A stretch of 64,000 bases of DNA from Saccharum officinarum (taxonomy: Eukaryota > Streptophyta > Magnoliopsida > Poales > Poaceae). Location of the stretch: NCBI GenBank assembly GCA_020631735.1, contig CM036159.1, positions 15,105,511-15,169,510 of the forward strand, read 5' to 3'. Shown piece after piece: positions 1-11,601 of this stretch. Position numbers and translations under genes: made by a program. Positions within the stretch are counted from its first letter, which is position 1, and the number at the start of each line of letters is the position of its first letter. Under the pieces are notes generated by a model. The model searched no databases, was not told the origin of the DNA, and was given only the letters and a program-made list of their open reading frames with translations.

Positions 1-835
1 GTCAAGCAAATGAGAGAAGGGATTTTCATCTCTCAAGAAAAGTACACCAAGGATCTTCTCAAAAGATTCAAGATGGAAGAATGTAAGCTAATTAAGACCC
101 CAATGCCATCTAATGGACATCTCGACCTAGATGAGGGAGGTAAACCAATCGATCAAACTCTCTACTGTTCTATGATTGGTAGCTTGTTGTATCTTACCGC
201 ATCTAGGCCCGATATCATGTTTAGTGTGTGCATGTGTGCTCACTTTCAAGCGTGCCCTAAAGAACCTCACCTAAGTGCCGTAAAAAGAATTTTAAGATAT
301 CTTAAGTATACCCCAAGCATCGGTCTTTGGTACCCCCAAAGGAGCTAGATTCCAACTAGTTGGCTATTCCGATTCGGATTATGCCGGTTACAAAATTGAT
401 AGAAAAAGCACATCCGGAGGATGCCATTTGCTTGGGAGGTCCTTAGTATCTTGGTCATCTAAGAAGCAAAATAGTGTGGCTTTGTCCACCGCCGAGGCGG
501 AATACATTAACGCGGGGGCTTGTTGTGCACAAATCTTATACATGAAACAAACCCTCCTAGACTATGGAGTTATTCTTGAAAAGGTGCCGCTTTTATATGA
601 CAATGAAAGTGTCATTAAAATTGCTAATAATCCGGTACAACACTCACACACCAAGCACATTGATATCCGCCACCACTTTCTAAGAGATCATGTTGCTAAA
701 AATAATATATCACTAGAAGGTGTAAGAAGTGAAAATCAATTAGCGGATATCTTCACTAAACCCTTAGATGAGGCTACTTTTTGTAGGTTGAGAAGTGAAC
801 TAAATGTGCTTGATTCTAGTAACTTTAAAAAATGA
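1..835 (+). pseudogene. copia reverse transcriptase C-terminus and RNase H, frameshifted
   Basis: The first frame (to 348) carries the end of the RT domain, with the copia hallmark MIGSLLYLTASRPDIMFSV. The second frame (to the TGA at 833-835) carries RNase H, with SWSSKKQNSVALSTAEAEY, the DNES motif, HTKHIDIRHHF and the ADIFTKPL end typical of copia pol. The two frames join at a run of five C (333-337). One C fewer would keep the frame open through the conserved segment that links the domains, so a +1 insertion is the simplest explanation. The protein would have been the polymerase/RNase H end of a Gag-Pol polyprotein. The start lies before the window. Confidence 0.9.
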
Positions 836-2581
836 GCTTGTGTTGTCCCTTGCATTGCATTGTATAACATGTCACGTTTAATTCTCCGCAATGCATCTAG
901 AACTTATCTAACACGGTTACGATAACCCTCCTTTGGAGGAGTAAAAAAGCCTAACCGTGGATCAAACTTGACAAGCAACCTAGTCTTCCTTTCTCGCTTT
1001 GCATTGCATATGCATGGTTGTTGCTTTGTCGTTTCTTTTCGGTTTAGCTTTGAGTAACCTCTATGTTCGTTCATAAATAGAGAGAGCATTTGAAGCTCCC
1101 AAGGGTTCATAAACTCTATTGCATGGCCATACGTTGCTCCTCGGGCGTTTATTGCGTATTTTCTTAAAAATAATACTAGCCTAAGGCAAAATACTTTGAA
1201 AAACTTGAGGGTTTGAGTGAGGTCACTCATATCAGGTTCTAATTGGTGTTTATTTGAGTCTCTTTGAATTGGAACTTGATTGGGAGAAGTCGCGTCGAAG
1301 ATCGGATTGAAGAAAGGCGTTAAACAGCGACCGGACGCTGCACCGGACGCTGCACCGGACGCGTCGTTGCTGACCACCGCGTCCGGTCTCGACGTCCACC
1401 AGCGCGTTCGGTCATCCCGAAGAACTTCTCTAAGATCTGTGACCGGACGCTGCACCGGACGCGTCGTTGCTGACCACCGCGTCCGGTCCCGGCCATCACC
1501 ACCGCGTCCGGTCATCCACTTGAGTTTTCCGGGCAATTCATGACCGGACTCTGTTAGCGTCCGATCATGCCTAATCGGACGTGTCCGATCATTCTAGGAG
1601 CTTACTGGACTCTGACCGGACGCTGCCTTCTCCGTGTCCGGTCATGCGACCACCGTGTCCGGTCATCACGCGAAAAGCGGATCTCACCCTTTTTAACCGT
1701 TCGTTCGGATCTCGCGTTTTCTTCTTTGTTTTCTCGATCCACAGCCGCTCTAAACCCTAGCCACCTCGCTATAATCTCGCGCGCCACCGGAGCTGACCGC
1801 AGCCCAGCGCCGCCGCGCCGCCGTAGCCGAGTCGTAGCCGTGCGCCGCCGCCCCGCGCGCCACCACAGCCGCCCTGCGTGCCACAGCAGCCGTGCGTAGC
1901 CACCCCGCACGCCACCGTAGCCGCCCTTGCGCCGCCGCCCCACGCGCCACCGAAGCCGCCCCGAGCGCCACCGCGCCCGAGCACCGCCGCCGCGTGCCCG
2001 TGCTCTCTGCCGCGCGTGCGCCACCGCAACGAAGTCCGCGCTCGCTGTCGAGGAGACCTAACCCTAGCCTTGCCTTGAGAAGACCTAATCCTAGAAGACC
2101 TAACCCTAGCCGAGGTCTTTCGCGCGGTTCTGTCTCCGCGAGCGTCTCGGTCTCCGCAAGGTGACGTCTTTGCCTTGGATTAGGGTTTGCCATTGAATTT
2201 TCGGTAAATTACTAATGCAATCTTTGATCTCATCGGTACTCTAGGGCTTTGATCGTCATTTCCGAGTAACCCTAGCGCGTCGAGATCATCTTCCGTTCAT
2301 CAGAACTTCACTCATCCGAGGTAGCTATTGCGGTCTATTCATATTTTATCTAATATGCTTGCTTTCATTAGGATCTCACTCATGTATTAGATAACATATG
2401 TTGCTTATAGTAGATCCATCTACTCTATCGTTTCAGTTCGTCCTGTCGGTGCTTTGTGTGTCAGGTGATCAGCTGTGAATCCGAGGCCAAGCCTATGGAT
2501 ACGGATTGAGGCCAAGCCTCACGAGTGTCAGTACACCATCTGTCACTGTCTAGGTTTTCTCAGTCACAGCAGTTTGTTAGT
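836..2581 (+). other. pol-to-env spacer of the Sirevirus with CCGGACGC palindromes and GC-rich part
   Basis: No credible gene. From about 1325 to 1670 the spacer holds many copies of CCGGACGC and its reverse complement, including a 46-bp exact direct repeat (1343-1388 and 1443-1488). From 1740 to 2160 it is very GC-rich, with CGCC runs and several AACCCTAG boxes, and looks like a plant 5' leader. Short frames here on both strands are products of the GC bias. A donor-like GAGGTAGC near 2320 and an acceptor-like TGTCAG at 2457-2462 could bound an intron ahead of the envelope-like frame. That is inference. Confidence 0.6.
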
Positions 2582-5036
2582 ATGGTTCGCTGCAAGAATG
2601 CTGGTGGTGCACCTAGTGATGGGGACGAAAGTCCTCCTAGGAGGACAGAGGTAGCTCGTGGCAAACGAGTAAAGATAGCCGCCAAGAAGAGAAAGAGAAT
2701 ACTCACAGAGGCAGAGGTGGCTCAGGCAGTTGCAGATGCAGCAGAGGCAGCAGAGAGAGGTGGCAGGAGTAGTGGGATTCGTATTGGCGAGCGTCGCTTT
2801 CACCTTGAAGGTCGACAGCTCGGTACTGAGGCCACAGAGGAGACCGTGGATGCACCTGCAGAGCAGCCCATAGAGGACCCAGAGGAGACAGAGGAGCAGA
2901 CAGTTCACTCTCCACAGCGTCGTCGCTTAGGACGTACGCGAGCTCAGGTGACTCCTAGGCCAGAGGGCTAGCGTCGTGGAGGTCGTCCACCTCCTAGGGT
3001 TCGAGGTCACCCCCCCAGTTGAGCACTTTGACCTCAGGGGAGCTACAGCTAGACAGGTGCAGGCCCTCAGGTTTGTTGAGGTTACTCGGTGGTTCCCACC
3101 TCAGCGGGATCCCCGGGCTTCAGAGGGTTTCTATATACCTCTGCACGAGGACTTCTACAGAGCCTATGTCGACAGCGGGATTGCTTTCAGACCTCAGAGA
3201 GTCTGTCGACTGGAGGCCTTAGTTGAGGTGGTTGGTGAGCAGCTTTGTCCGCACCTGTCCTTTCTACTAGGCATGTCAGATCTTCTTGGACGGACTGGAG
3301 CCTACTACGGGACTTGGGTCAGAGAGTTCTATTCTTCACTTTGGATTGACCCAGCACATGAGTTTATACACTTTGCATTCAGAGGCCGTGACTGCAGACT
3401 GTACAGCACTAGGGTACGGGAGATCCTCAGACTCCCACCTTCAGAGACGAAGATACACCAGCTGTGCTTTGGACAGACCGCACCTCCGAGACGCCCTCAT
3501 GGCGGGACAATGCCCCCTACCGACATGATCAGACCCTGCTTCCGTGAGCCTTTTGGCGAGGGGTCTCGATGTACACCTGCCAGCCTGACATCGCTAGCCA
3601 GAGTCCTTGATGCTATTGTGAGGAGGACACTACTTCCGAGGCTTGGATACATAGAGGGACTGACCCATATGCAGTTATGGGTAGTGCATCACCTCATCTC
3701 ACAGACACCGTTCGATCTTTGGGATCTGATGCTATGTGAGATGGAGGATACTTTGGCATAGGGATTCAAGGGTCACCGACAGCTACCATATGCTCATTGG
3801 ATATGCTTCCTTATTCGATCTGCGTGTGACCTGCCTACAGAGATTAGAGCAGAAATATCTGATACCACCATAGCTTTTCTAGAGTATGATATTAGACAGC
3901 TGTGGGCTTCAGTTACCAAAGAGCAGTCACCTGGCCCAGGACAGCGTTAGAGGCCAGAGGTACCAGAGACAGCTGCTGAGCAGGACGAGACCGTTCAGGG
4001 TCTTGCTGAGGCCGAGCTAGCAGATCTTGATGCTCAGCCAGCTGATCCAGTCGAGGATGTTGCTACTGACAGCACAGATGAGGATTATCAGCCCATCCTC
4101 CGGTACCGCTCTCCTCGACCTCACGGCCATGAGGCCGGTGGTTTAGGCTCAGCCTCCCGCTCAGACCCAGCCATGGTGGCTATTCTTGAGAGGCTGACCC
4201 AGGCCTAGGAGAGATAGGAGGTTCAGATGCAGAGACATGCTCAGGACACAGCTGCCGCATTCACTCAGATTCAGGCTCGTCAGGACGAGTTTCAGAGGCA
4301 ACAGCTAGAGTTTTAGAGGCAGCAGTTCGAGATGTAGAGGCAGCAGGCAGCCACTCAGCGATAGTATCTAGAGCTCCTACGACACCTTGTCACTATTAGG
4401 GTACCTCCACCACCGTCTGTCCTGACTCCAGCACTACAGTCCAGTGGACCTCAGAGTCAGGGCCAGCCGAGCTTTTAGTTTACCTCACCCCAGCAGCAGG
4501 TGCCTTAGATATTTTAGTCCCCGAGCTACACTCCTATACAGACGGGGTTCACTCCACCAGCTCAGCCGAGACCTCACCTCCTCTCAGGCACTCCCTTCAC
4601 CGACTTGAGTGCCACCTACAGTGAGCTGACTGGACAGCCGACACCCTCGTACACCACCTTTGTGACCACTTCAGGGATGTCAGCTTTAGAGACTATTTTT
4701 CTTTCAGTGTCAGGGGCCGGGACTACAGAGACTTTACCTTCATCAGTTGCATCGACAGATCCTCCTACTCTTGGTGTCTTTCAGGCTCAGGTGACAGTGA
4801 CTGCTCCTATTGTTGCTACTACACCTTTAGTTCCTGCACCTGCTCTACAGACCTAGACCGCTTCACTACCATGTCTATCTTCAGAGGGTCAGCCTGACAG
4901 TTTAGAGTCTGAGGAGGATACTTCATAGTTCATGATCACTCCACGCTCCTCGACACCCAACACGACAGCTTCTGTTCCCCCGTTGGATCCTTAGTTTAGT
5001 TTTTGGCGTTTGATGCCAAAGGGGGAGAGAGAGTAG
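2582..5036 (+). pseudogene. envelope-like frame of the Sirevirus, decayed
   Basis: The frame starts at an ATG at 2582 with a basic, Ala/Glu-rich N-terminal part (KRVKIAAKKRKR, nuclear-signal-like) and runs about 820 codons to 5036. It is crossed by one frameshift at a run of seven C (3010-3016) and by 14 internal stops, all TAG (2969, 3759, 3948, 4206, 4215, 4314, 4335, 4362, 4476, 4506, 4515, 4854, 4926, 4992). Several of the stops sit in glutamine-rich stretches where neighbouring codons are CAG. The C-terminal third is Pro/Thr/Ser/Gln-rich with a Gln-rich, coiled-coil-like segment near 4220-4370. Position after pol and length fit the envelope-like gene of Sireviruses. No signal peptide or transmembrane segment was evident. 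Confidence 0.7.
5017..5030 (+). promoter_or_regulatory. internal polypurine tract
   Basis: The purine run around AAAGGGGGAGAGAG just before the end of the envelope-like frame matches the duplicated polypurine tracts that Sireviruses carry upstream of the one at the LTR. Confidence 0.55.
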
Positions 5037-5234
5037 ATTCAGGGGGAGTGTTATTAGAGGGTTTTGTTCTTTGTGTGCTACATTCATGTTTTATCTTACG
5101 AGTACAATCAGTTGGCTTGGAACACATAAGCATTTTCTAACCCTTTGTGCTTACAGCTTTGTGCTTATGTGAACCAAGCATGATTGAAAACCTCAACTTG
5201 TATCTTCTAAATCTAAGTGTTGTCATCAATCACC

Positions 5235-5248
5235 AAAAAGGAGGAGAT
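5235..5248 (+). promoter_or_regulatory. polypurine tract at the 3' LTR
   Basis: AAAAAGGAGGAGAT lies immediately 5' of the LTR TG. It is the expected primer site for plus-strand DNA synthesis. Confidence 0.85.
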
Positions 5249-6826
5249 TGAAAGCATCTAGGCCCCAGTGTTGGTTTCAGCAATTGATGACAACGCATTA
5301 TTACCATGACTAACGTGTGTTTTGCAGAAACGTTGATAAGTTAGGTCATGGAGTTGATAACTGCTTTGGGCACTATGGTATTCATGTCCCTTGATGAAAA
5401 TCATTTCGGTTTTCAAAGGATCAACGACAAGATTAAGGACGGTTAGTTCCGGATGTCAAGGTGTTGAGTTACATCCGGAATAGTCGTTAGGATCTTTGTT
5501 TCTTCCTTTGACCGTACTATAAAGGGGGGCATGAGCGAGTAGCTTGACCTAGGTGAGTCTTGTGTTTAGGTGTGGTGCACACTTGTCTAACATACCACTA
5601 GGTAGCTCAAGAAAAGCTCAAAGTTCAGTTGGAAGCAACTTGGTTCGAGTTGCGTCGTGTTTCTAAGTCGTTTGAGCAGTTTACCTGTGACCGGACGCGG
5701 TGTCTGTCATGACTGGACACGTCCGGTCAGTACTAACAAGTCACTGCGTCGTTAACTGGTTGACCGGACGCAGTCCCTGCAAGGACCGGACGTGGTGATC
5801 AGTCTGACACATGTTCCAGAGGGTAAACAGTGTAATCAGACGCGACTGTGAAGTGATCGGACGCGTCCGGTCACGTTCCAGTAAGGTTCTGACCTGACCT
5901 GACGCGTCCGGTCATCCATGATCGGATGCGGTCGAGCGTCAGGTGAAAGTCCAGTAAGGTTCTTGCATGATCGGACGTGTTCGGTCACTCAACGCTGACT
6001 TTCGGTTTTCGACCGTTATACTCGACCGACGCGTCCGGTCATGACGACCAGCGCGTCTGGTCAGTACGCGTTTTGCTGATTTGGCAGGTAACGGTTGGAT
6101 TTGACTGTGGGGTGTATAGATACATCCCCTCCACCTCTTTTAGAGGTCTCTTGCTCATTTGTTCAGCTGAGAAACACCTTTGAAGTGCAAGGGAGTGCAA
6201 GAGCCCTAGTGAGGATAGTGATTTGAGAATCAAAGTTTGAGATTCCTCACTAGTGACAAGAGTGTAGCAAGTGTGCATCCATCTTCTCATTAGGCTTGTT
6301 GTGGTCAAGTGAGAGTTCTAGCTTGTTACTCTTGGTGATCGCCATCACCAAGACAGTTTGGTGGTGATTGGGAGTCTGGTGATTATCCGACGAGCTTGTG
6401 GGTGACCCAACTCATGTTGTGAGCAGTTTTGGGTGATTTGCCGTGACGAAGTGTCACAGAATTAACCCGTAGAGAGCACTTGATCCTTACGTGGATCAAG
6501 AGGGAGCTACACCCTTGCGTGGGTGCTCCAACGAGGACTAGTGGGGAGTGGCGACTCTCCGATACCTCGGAAAAACATCGCCGTGTTCCTAACCCTTACT
6601 TTCAAGCATTTACTTCCGTGCATTACTTTCATTGCTTGTTTACTTTCCTAGAATTGCCATGCTAGTCTAGGATTGGAACTTAGGGTGCAAAACTTTTATC
6701 GGTAGACTCACAAGAAACACTAGTAGACACTAGGGGTGAAGTTTGGCTTGTAGGATTTAATTCTTGCAATTAATTTTTAGAAAAACCCAATTCACCCCCT
6801 CCCTCTTGGGCATCTTGATCCTTTCA
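5249..6826 (+). repeat. 3' LTR of the Sirevirus (1578 bp)
   Basis: It begins TGAAAGCATCT next to the polypurine tract and ends GATCCTTTCA, with the short inverted ends TGAAAG/CTTTCA. From 5685 to 6065 it contains a cluster of CCGGACGCG / CGCGTCCGG palindromes, also found in the pol-env spacer. A TATA-like TATAAAGG lies at about 5518-5525 (actataaagg). The 5' LTR is not in the window, so insertion age cannot be estimated. Confidence 0.85.
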
Positions 6827-6831
6827 GTTGC

Positions 6832-9800
6832 ACTTGTTAACTACGATGATGAACAGAGAATCGAGTCTCCATGTCCGAGAAGCAACAGTGATCCGAATCG
6901 ATTGTACCCAGGTGCAGATCCCTAACCACACGACATATGTAGAACCAAATTTTGCATACGTCAACTCCGCCTTCCGATCCTCTAAGACCAGAACGGTTCC
7001 GCGCCACCCGAGAGTACATTACTCCTCCAATCCAGCCATTGCCACGAGGGTACACGCTACTCCCGTTATCTCTACACTCCCAGTGCGCGGGTAGTCGTTC
7101 TCGTGATAGAATAGCCGAAGTAGGGCTTACAGGAGTATGTGGCCAGTTACAAAGTCTTGATGCACACGGTTCAACAACGGACGGTCCTTAACCAATACAG
7201 GCAGAAACACTATATTGAGACTCCTTTCCCAATGCAAGTTACCCGTCCGGTCTCAAATTAATTATCATTCCTCATTATCCAACTAGTTATGCCCTCATCA
7301 ACCATTTTGAAATATTTCATTTGAAAGTCTATCTCATTAAGCATGGCTAAGCATAACTAGGCAGTTTCAAATTAAAACAGGTAACAAGGATGATATTGAA
7401 GTAATCAAGGTTGGTAATGCAGCAATTAGTTATCACTCAACTCCTAATCACCTAATGCAACATACCACAACATAAGTGATACAAGATTTGTAAAACGCAG
7501 AGAAGGGTTTAAATGCATCCGAGGCTTGCCTTGGTTCACGGGGTAGTTGGGCTCCTCAGAAGTACCACAGATATCAAACCCAACCTCCACCGGTGGATTG
7601 CCTTCCTCGGGTGCTTGCTCGACGTTCACTTCCTCGGTCTCGGTCACTACACGTGATAACGATGCATGCTTATGAAGTGCTCATGATGATGCATAACAAT
7701 GTTAATGAACTTGAGTACGACTTTCCTTCACGATAAAGTTGCAAGCTAACAACCTTAACCTAACACTACCTTAACATTACCCTAGGGTTTCATTAAGTTA
7801 ATCACATCACTAGTGACTTTGATTAATTACACTAATTATCATTAACATTTCTTAATTACAAGTTTAGCATGAGTATCAAACAATTTAATTAAGTGCCAAG
7901 GATCATTAAGTGTTAATGACCTAAGGTCAACAATCAATCTCAAAGTCAAACAATATCTAAGTCATTAAGTATTAAAACCAAGGTTAGTTAATTAATTAAT
8001 TAATTAAGCATAGATTAGGTATAAAATCAACTTTCTCAAACTAAGCTCAATTTTTTTTATTTAAGTTGCTTATATCATGATTATGTGGCAAAATAATTTT
8101 CACAAATTTTGGATAATTATTTTAGCCTAGAAAAATCATGGAAGTTCCATTTATCAATTAATTAGGCTAATTTTAAATTATGCAATAAGTACTCAAAATT
8201 GGCATTTGATATTTTTCCTAGGTAAAGTACATCATAAAGAGTCTCCACAAAAATTTTCAAAATTTTTAGAGCTTTATTTAATTTTCTATGAATTTCCAAA
8301 GAAATACACCATTTAAATAAATTTCTGAATTTCAAAAAAAATAAAAGGAAATTCCAATCCTGACGTTGACCGCGGCGGCGGCGATTTTGACCAGTGAGAA
8401 CTCGCCGACAGCGAGGTCTTCGGCCACGAGCTCTGCACCTACACGCTCTACGCGACCCGGCGGACACGCTGGTGGCCCTAAAGCGACGACGAAGGTACCA
8501 GAGCTAGCTCGACGGCGACCATGGCGGCGCGGCGACACGGTGGCAGCGGCCACCAGAGCATCTCCGGCGACGGCGAGGTCACCTACAGCTTCTACGCACG
8601 CAGGCGAGCGCAACTGAGCGGCTAAAGCAGCCAAAGGCAGCCCCTAGCGGCTAGGCTACGCGCGTAGCGGCGACATCGAGTGGAGCTCGCCGGCGACGCG
8701 TGGTCTGGCGGCTCTAGCGCGGCTCCGGCCAAACGGAGGGCACATGCAGTATCAGGGAACTCACAGTGACTTGATGCTCCTGCTGGTTGGGCCAGGGGTG
8801 GAGCGGAGGTGGCTGGTCGGTAGTAATGGCGAAGGCGGCCGAGCGCACGGACGGTGGCGGCGTGTTTCGGTGCTGCCAGGACTCCGCTGTGGAAAAGAAC
8901 AAGCGGATGAATACCAACAAGTTAAGGTGGAGCTAACGCGCGAGAAAACGCGGCACAAGGCTCGCCGGAGTGGCCTGGCCACGATGGATCGACGCGCGGC
9001 GGCGCTCTGCCGACCGCGGAGAAGACGACGGCGTACCGAGCAGCTCAGGTGACGAGTCAGTGCGCGAGCGGGCTAGGGTGATGCACAAGAGCAAGACGGA
9101 GCTGATGACGGTGAAAATGGTGGCGGGAAGTGCTCGACTGAGGCAACGGCGAGCGGCGGAGCACGGCGGCGGCGGTGGAGAAACAAGGGAGAAGAAAATC
9201 GCGGCGGCGGCTCGGGCTTTATAGGTGAGGCCAAGGGACGACGGCACGGCACGCAGGAGCAGCCCGGCCATGTTGAAGCAGGTGATGGCGGCCACGGACG
9301 CGCCTGGAAGCGTGGAGAAGGCCGCCAGCGGCGAGCAGCCTGCCTGCTGGCTAGTTTTGCAGAAATTACCAAAATGCCACTGACTGAAATTTTCAAATTA
9401 CTTTTGATTTTTCATTGGAACTCAAAAATCTTTAAATACAAAAGTTTCATAATTTTCCAAGATCTACAACTTTCTCAATATAAACATTTTCAAATTCAGC
9501 TTAGATTTTAAAATTTGAATTTGAAACCAAAAGGGGACATTTGGTGGATTTTGACAAATTCAAAATTACTTCAAATTTTATATTGAAACTTGGAAAACTC
9601 CAAAAACAAAGTTTGTACACCTTGACAAGATATTCAAAGTTGCTTTTTGGTCCACCCTCAAATTCTTCTTAGATTTGGAATTACACAAAAGGGGGTAAAA
9701 TAGGGTTTTGTGGAAATCAGGGTTTTGAATCAAATTTAAACTTGATTTGGTTTCTACATTAATTGGTGATTAATTAATGATCATAACTATCATCCAAAGG

Positions 9801-10241
9801 TACCATTGAGTCACACCACACTTGGTCCACTCACTGCCACATTTGGTCGAACCAAATTGAATTAAAAATTTATTTTAATAAACCTCCCAATTTGAGTTCA
9901 AATTTGAATTAAAAAATTAGGAGAAGTTTTGGAACTCAAATTTAACTTCAAACTTGGAGTTCATTTTTAAATGTTGTACTTGAATTTATGACCTAAACTT
10001 GACACTGGTGTAAATCACAACTTACACCTCAATTTACATAGGGCATAAATCAAGTATTTGAAATGACATTCAAAATTAGGGTTTTTAGGTTCAAGTCAAA
10101 CTTCATCACAAAAGCTCAATCAATCTATGAATGTAAACTTGTTTTAGTTGATGCACATCAAGATTGACTTAAACATGAATGCTTTGCAATGCATATGATG
10201 ACATGACCAGTTTTAGTTACCATAACACCAGGGGTGTTACA
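6832..10241 (-). mobile_element. gypsy-type LTR fragment, minus strand
   Basis: Read on the minus strand, the segment begins at 10241 with TGTAACACCCCTGG, the usual start of long grass Ty3/gypsy LTRs, and continues for 3.4 kb of mostly AT-rich DNA with a GC-rich block (8360-9340). No pol domain is present. The left edge coincides with the end of the Sirevirus LTR plus five bases, so the Sirevirus probably inserted into this LTR. Long frames on both strands in the GC-rich block (for example minus 8933-9295) have low-complexity Ala/Arg/Pro composition and are not supported as genes. Confidence 0.6.
9217..9223 (-). promoter_or_regulatory. TATA box of the gypsy LTR
   Basis: On the minus strand the sequence reads CCTATAAAGCCCG at the start of the GC-rich block, about 1.0 kb from the LTR start. 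This is a suitable position for the element's promoter. Confidence 0.45.
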
Positions 10242-11136
10242 ATTCTTCTTCCGTCAAAAGATTTGATAATAACGATCGGCCAATCAAATACAGTGGAACC
10301 ACTTCTGTTCCCGCCACCGAGCGTCTGCGACGTCCGACTAGATCAAGCCAAGCATGAAGATTTTCTGATATCCATCTGTCCTGGATATTTCTTTATATCG
10401 ATCTGTCTCGGCTTTAAACCCTATTTAGATTAGATAATCTGTATATGAATATGTGCATTTGATTCTGTACCATATTCGAATTTGAATACTCAAAGTTAGA
10501 TTTTTGATACATGTATATGATATAAATATCAACATCCGACGCATCCGTCACATAAATATCAATATCCGACTCACTGTCCATATTCGACTCTGAATACTAG
10601 AAAGAAAGGACTACCGTATTCGGTATTCATAATATATGTTCATATTTGATCTAGTTTCACCCTATCCTCGTCTCTCCTGCCTCTCCCCTCCACCGCCTCC
10701 TTAGTTGTACCACTGGACCTTTGCCTACTCGCACTCCCTCCTCCGTGTCCTTTCCCGCCACGCCATGTCCTCTATCCACCCATGCCTCACGCTCATCTAC
10801 TAAACCTCGTGCAGAGACATAGTCAAAAATGCAATTTTTATTTTTTTAGGGAGGGGACAACAAAATAAATTTCTTCAAAGTTAGGTCAAAATTAAAACAA
10901 TTTGAATATAAATTGTAGTGGGCTAGGAGAATCTTGCATCTCGCCCCTGCCTTCGCCACTGGCCCCATGCTCTTCCTAGCCACAGATCACTCCTCTTGTC
11001 CCTTCACACTCTCCACTTTTGCTACACTTGACGCCCCAAACTCCTCCACCGGGGCGCTCTCCACCGTTGCTATGTTTGATTCCCCCAAACTCCTCCATCG
11101 GGGCCAGATCGCAACTCCATACGCTATTCATGAAGA
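10242..11136. other. intergenic, no gene seen
   Basis: AT-rich DNA with degenerate direct repeats of a CATAAATATCAA(T/C)ATCCGAC type between 10500 and 10600, then a C-rich stretch. A possible 25-30-bp near-repeat occurs in the C-rich part (CCCCAAACTCCTCC at about 11033 and 11085). No supported coding region. Confidence 0.4.
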
Positions 11137-11601
11137 ATGCCCCGGACCCCAAACCACCCACCACCACCATTTCGTTACAACCGTGCTACTCCCGCTGACC
11201 AGTTGTACACGCCCTACCCAAATCTCGCGCGGAGGGTATTCAATGAATTGTCGCAGCGGCAAGTGATCCAATATGACCTGGTCATTGGGTCGTACGTGAG
11301 CGCTACAGTTGAATCTTGCCCACAACACGATGTAACCATGTGGGCATGTGGCAGTACTCTTATTGCCTTAAAGCGCAGATATCTTTGTCCCCAAGAATGT
11401 GATGCACCATGTGATGTTTAGGTGTGAGGTAAAACACAAGTAGGAGATCATGAAGAAATCCTATGAATTGCAACCTCAGATGAAGAATTTGATTTGTTCA
11501 CCATCTATATCATATTTTCTCCCCCTTTGGGCTATGGCTTCTTTTGCTACTAGGAAAGGTATAGCAAAGTGGTTAGTTAACTACTAACCACAACCTGACA
11601 A

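Larger units (their letters stand above)
1..6826 (+). mobile_element. Ty1/copia Sirevirus-type LTR retrotransposon, 3' part
   Basis: The segment holds, in order, the end of a copia reverse transcriptase, RNase H, a 1.7-kb non-coding spacer, an envelope-like frame, polypurine tracts and a 3' LTR. This order (pol, then an extra long frame, then a run of AAAGGGGGAGA-like purine tracts before the LTR) is that of the plant Sirevirus lineage. The 5' LTR, gag, protease and integrase lie outside the window. All coding parts are broken, so this copy is not autonomous. The bases after the LTR (6827-6831, gttgc) would be the right target-site duplication, but its partner is outside the window. Confidence 0.9.

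Noticed and set aside
904..2193. Overlapping Arg/Pro/Ala-rich frames on both strands
   Set aside because: They lie in GC-rich retroelement spacer DNA full of CCGGACGC repeats, overlap in several frames and have no domain.
8162..9396. Long frames on both strands in the GC-rich block of the gypsy LTR
   Set aside because: Low-complexity Ala/Arg/Pro composition, no domain, both strands open alike; a composition effect.
10934..11328. Frames in C-rich DNA before the PPR relic
   Set aside because: No family features and mutually overlapping; only the PPR-like part after 11137 is used.
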